The notes beneath the pieces are model-generated. The model was given only the letters and a program-made list of their open reading frames with translations, was not told the origin of the DNA and did not search any database. Shown piece after piece: positions 61,005 to 64,000 of a stretch of 64,000 bases of DNA. The stretch's first letter is position 1, and each line of letters starts with the position of its first letter. This stretch comes from Salvator merianae (Eukaryota; Chordata; Lepidosauria; Squamata; Teiidae): positions 43,843,024 through 43,907,023 of the forward strand of contig QVOM02000116.1 of the NCBI GenBank assembly GCA_003586115.2, in the 5' to 3' direction. A program made the position numbers and the translations under genes.

Positions 61005-63179
61005 TCAGCAATGGCCTGCGGATTGGGGACTGCAGGGGAACAAGGCAGCAGCAAGGTTCCAACTGAAAAATTGCACTTTGATCTCCCCAGTTCATGCTTT
61101 GAACTGCATTGAATCAAAGTGCAGCTTAGGGTAATGAGAATGAGGCTTCTGATCACAGCCTTGCTCTTCTCCAGTTATCCTGATACCCCAGCCCATAGTC
61201 TGCAGCTGCTTGTACCCTATCATACATGCAATTTTATTTACCATTCCATTCATTCTGAACTGCTTACACTTTGGATCAATACAAAGGGAGCAAGACATAG
61301 TCACTATTATGGATCTGAACTCTTTTTTTTATTGATCTCAGGATACAATCAAATGCCTTTTCACTTGTCCCTGAAGTCATAGCTGAACTCTACTTGCTTA
61401 CAGCTGAGGTCTTTAAGTTTGTTTGAATTTTAAGTTACTGATCTTGGAAATTAAAAGAAATTTAATTTCCATGATCATGGAAATTAGAAGAAAACCAAAC
61501 ACAATTTTTATTCTTTTTTTAAAGCAGTTTGCATAACAATTGAAGCAAAGTTGGAGCACATTAAAACAATATTAATAATAATTTTAGATCATCTGATGGA
61601 GTAGGCTTAGTCTACAAAAGCTTATGTTACCAACTTCTTTCTCTCTATTAGTCTCTAAAGTGCTACTAGACCCCCAACTTTAGAGTAATGGGTGAATAAG
61701 GGAGACAGGTCAGGCAAGCCAGTCATTCAGACAACAAAGGTCTAATTGAAGAAATGGATTTAAGTAAACAATGGAAAGCATTCCAGAGGAGAGGATGACA
61801 CCACCCAGAAGGCCCTGCTCTGGGTGAGACTCAACATAGTTCTAGCCAATTGCATTCAAGCTGCCTCAGCTACTTGAGCCACATGAATAAAATGGAAGGT
61901 TAATGATATGAAATATTGTGCAGCTGAGCATAAAATATGGAATGTGACAAAGCAGGCATGTTTGAGCATCCCTGCTTTGGGTGTTAGGTGCAGTTTGTAC
62001 ATGTTGAATAAGACCAAAATATAACCAGTCTTCAGTATTTGCAGCTGCCTTTAGTGGCACACAGTAGTACTATTCTTGTCTGTCTCCTTTTACTTTTGTC
62101 CTCATAGTTCTGAAACTTTTTTTGATGGTGTCTTATAAAACTGTAAATTGTCACTTTCCTCCATGGTACTGTGTAAAACATTAGAAGCCACAGGGGAAAC
62201 TGAGGGTTATCAGCAGTTTTGATACTAGTCAGCTAGCAGCATTCACTAGTTCAGAATATTAATGACATGTATTTCCATTTACTGTATACCAGCTGAGGCC
62301 AACATTTAGCTGGGAACCTTCCTGCCATCACCATAGAATATAAGAGGTTGTCACTTTAAATTTGCAACAGCATCAGGGAAAAGTCACTTTCATGCTGAAA
62401 ACGTACAGTGAGACACATTCCACCTGACCCAAACCCGTCGCATCAATTTGAGTTCATGAGAATGTCATTTCTGGCTTGCTTTTTTCCTATTCTTTAACCA
62501 ATTTCCAACCTGAAAAGATATTTTCCTTCTGTTCAGCGGGCAGTGCAGTTCTACCCTCTGAAATCAAAGTCCAGACGGATTATTGGATTTCTCTAAGTGA
62601 CATTCCAGCATTAGCCCTGCAGTCTGCCATACCATAAGGGATAGGACGAAATCTTGGCTTATAAGCCAGTCTTGTCTTCAAGCACACCACGAAAGCATGA
62701 GCACAAACCCACTTCTTTTTCTGACTTTCATTAAAAAAAGGGCAGGGGGGAAGCAAACAGTAAATCACAGTGCTGCAATGTCACACCAGTAGGCATCAAA
62801 ACCAAAAAGCCTTATTAATATACTGGTGCAAGATTGCTGCCTTACCATTTGGGAGGTCTTCTAAAAATGCCCAAACTAATTTCAGGCATGTTCATTGCCT
62901 TTTAGCAATCCCTCCTATTAGCTAGGAGACTTTAATAGCATCCTATCATTGCATTAAAGTACTTGATATGAAATATCCATTTCTAATGTTATCTGATTGC
63001 ATTATAATTAGCCAGCGACTCTTCCTAGTGATCTTTTAATGAGAACAATATACAATTATTTCTGTACTTACTATGGAATGGAGCTGTAGAGGAAGAAAAA
63101 CTAGTAAAGTGATATGAAATCCACCATTTCCAGGATTAAAGTAGCCAGTTCACTTTTTAATTGTGCTTTATACTTGTTT
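61005..63179. other. Unassigned sequence, AT-rich right half
   Basis: No gene or transposon recognised. 62780-63130 is repeat-free, AT-rich and rich in TTATTAATA/TAATTA-type sites with few CpG, a texture compatible with a conserved enhancer. Confidence 0.45.
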
Positions 63180-63262
63180 CAATGTGACCTGCCTTGAGAC
63201 CTCTGGGTATAGGATAGGATAGAAATGTAAATAAATAAATAAATAAATAAATAAATACATAA
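63180..63262 (+). mobile_element. L2/SINE-like 3' tail with (AAAT)n
   Basis: TGTGACCTGCCTTGAGACCT, CTGGGTATAGGATAG and GATAGAAATGTAAATAAATA form the sense version of the terminal box and its tail seen elsewhere on the other strand. No coding part is attached. Confidence 0.6.
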
Positions 63263-64000
63263 ATGCTGTGGGAAGGGATGGATCTGTCCATTAATGCATA
63301 TTCTACAGCCCAGACTCCTTTAACTTGTTGTTTTTCCTGATGCTATTGGGCTACAACTTCCATTTTCCCAGAATATTGCTCATGCTGCCTGAAGAAGACA
63401 AAAGTGGAGATAGGCAGATCTGGTTCAGGGTTGAAGCTTTTAGAAATGAACAGAAATGAATCTGTGGAAAGATTTAAGTTTGAACTGAACACCCTGCCTG
63501 TTCAAAAAACAGAGTGCCAATTTAAACCAAAGTGGTGTTCAAACGAACCTATCAAATACACTCTGTTTGATCCAGGTTTGAAGATGTTCAAAAGGTTCGC
63601 ATTAGTACCAAAAACCCTGCCTGTTAAAAAAAAAAGAAAGTTTCAATTTGAACCAAAAAAATGGGTGTTTGTTTCATTTCACATTGAACAGCCAATTTAA
63701 GTTTGTGCTCATCTCAGGAGGAAAGTTAAGATCTATCAATATCCAGAGGGCACTACAATAAGGGACACTGCTATTTAGCCATGAATGTGTTCCAAGGAAA
63801 TATTTGGAGAAAGAGAACGTTGGAGAAAATGGCATCTGGCTGCTGCAGTTGTGCCTGTTGGCTTACAGCACACCATCTCCTGCGCTAGTATGAGAACTAT
63901 GGCTGCTCCAGACCGGGCTGAGAAGGAGAATGGAGAAGGCTGCTTTGGGTTTATGTAGTCGCACCTGTTTGCATCCTTGGCTGGTGCATGGGACACAGTG
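63263..64000. other. Unassigned sequence
   Basis: 63340-63375 contains GGGCTACAACTTCCATTTTC, a decayed form of the dispersed ACTACAACTCCC motif. From 63404 the DNA has runs of TTTGAACC/GGTTTGAA-type text in both orientations, suggesting a weak inverted repeat. No gene. Confidence 0.45.

Overview
This window is vertebrate nuclear DNA and almost certainly comes from a squamate reptile (lizard or snake). The evidence is the repeat content: several CR1-type LINE 3' ends, L2-type LINE fragments, an L1 ORF2 fragment, a BovB (RTE) 3' end, many short non-autonomous DNA transposons, tRNA-derived SINE pieces and a U6 snRNA retropseudogene. The DNA is AT-rich and CpG-poor apart from a few young-looking transposons. 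I find no intact protein-coding gene and no convincing exon. The open frames longer than 100 codons are chance frames, frames inside repeats, or a homopolymer. The window reads as gene-desert, intergenic or long-intron sequence.

Layout. 1-3.4 kb: a TIR element with a perfect 42-bp palindrome (182-657), a decayed minus-strand L2 LINE (1434-2640), then a 700-bp CpG-rich TIR element built of consecutive hairpins (2713-3412). 3.4-14.6 kb: mostly unassigned sequence with an old Harbinger-like copy (4960-5392) and three fold-back elements (8847-9047, 9780-9928, 11370-11590). 14.6-23.3 kb: a BovB 3' end (14795-15142) and a complete TTA-flanked TIR element (18602-18988). 23.4-24.9 kb: a nested pair, a hAT-type element with 8-bp target duplications and an uninterrupted 432-bp poly-A tract, sitting inside a Harbinger-like element with 3-bp duplications. 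25-38 kb: more copies of the Harbinger-like families, a nearly complete palindrome (32049-32228), a 211-bp hAT-type fold-back element (35646-35856) and perfect tandem duplications. 39-43 kb: a CR1 nested in an opposite-strand CR1, the U6 pseudogene and a CR1 with reverse-transcriptase blocks. 48-51 kb: long CTTC/TTTC and TATC microsatellites. 52-55.6 kb: fragments of L2, CR1 and L1, a TAA-flanked element split by a CR1 insertion, and an L2 3' end. 59-64 kb: a short TIR element, a tRNA-derived SINE, a CR1 3' end and an L2-like tail.

There is no operon, pathway or multi-gene system to describe. The content worth attention is the architecture of the non-autonomous transposons and the order of their insertion. 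Some repeat-free AT-rich blocks are candidate conserved non-coding elements, which cannot be tested from one sequence. Family names come from recognised protein motifs, target-site duplications and terminal sequences, not from any database search.
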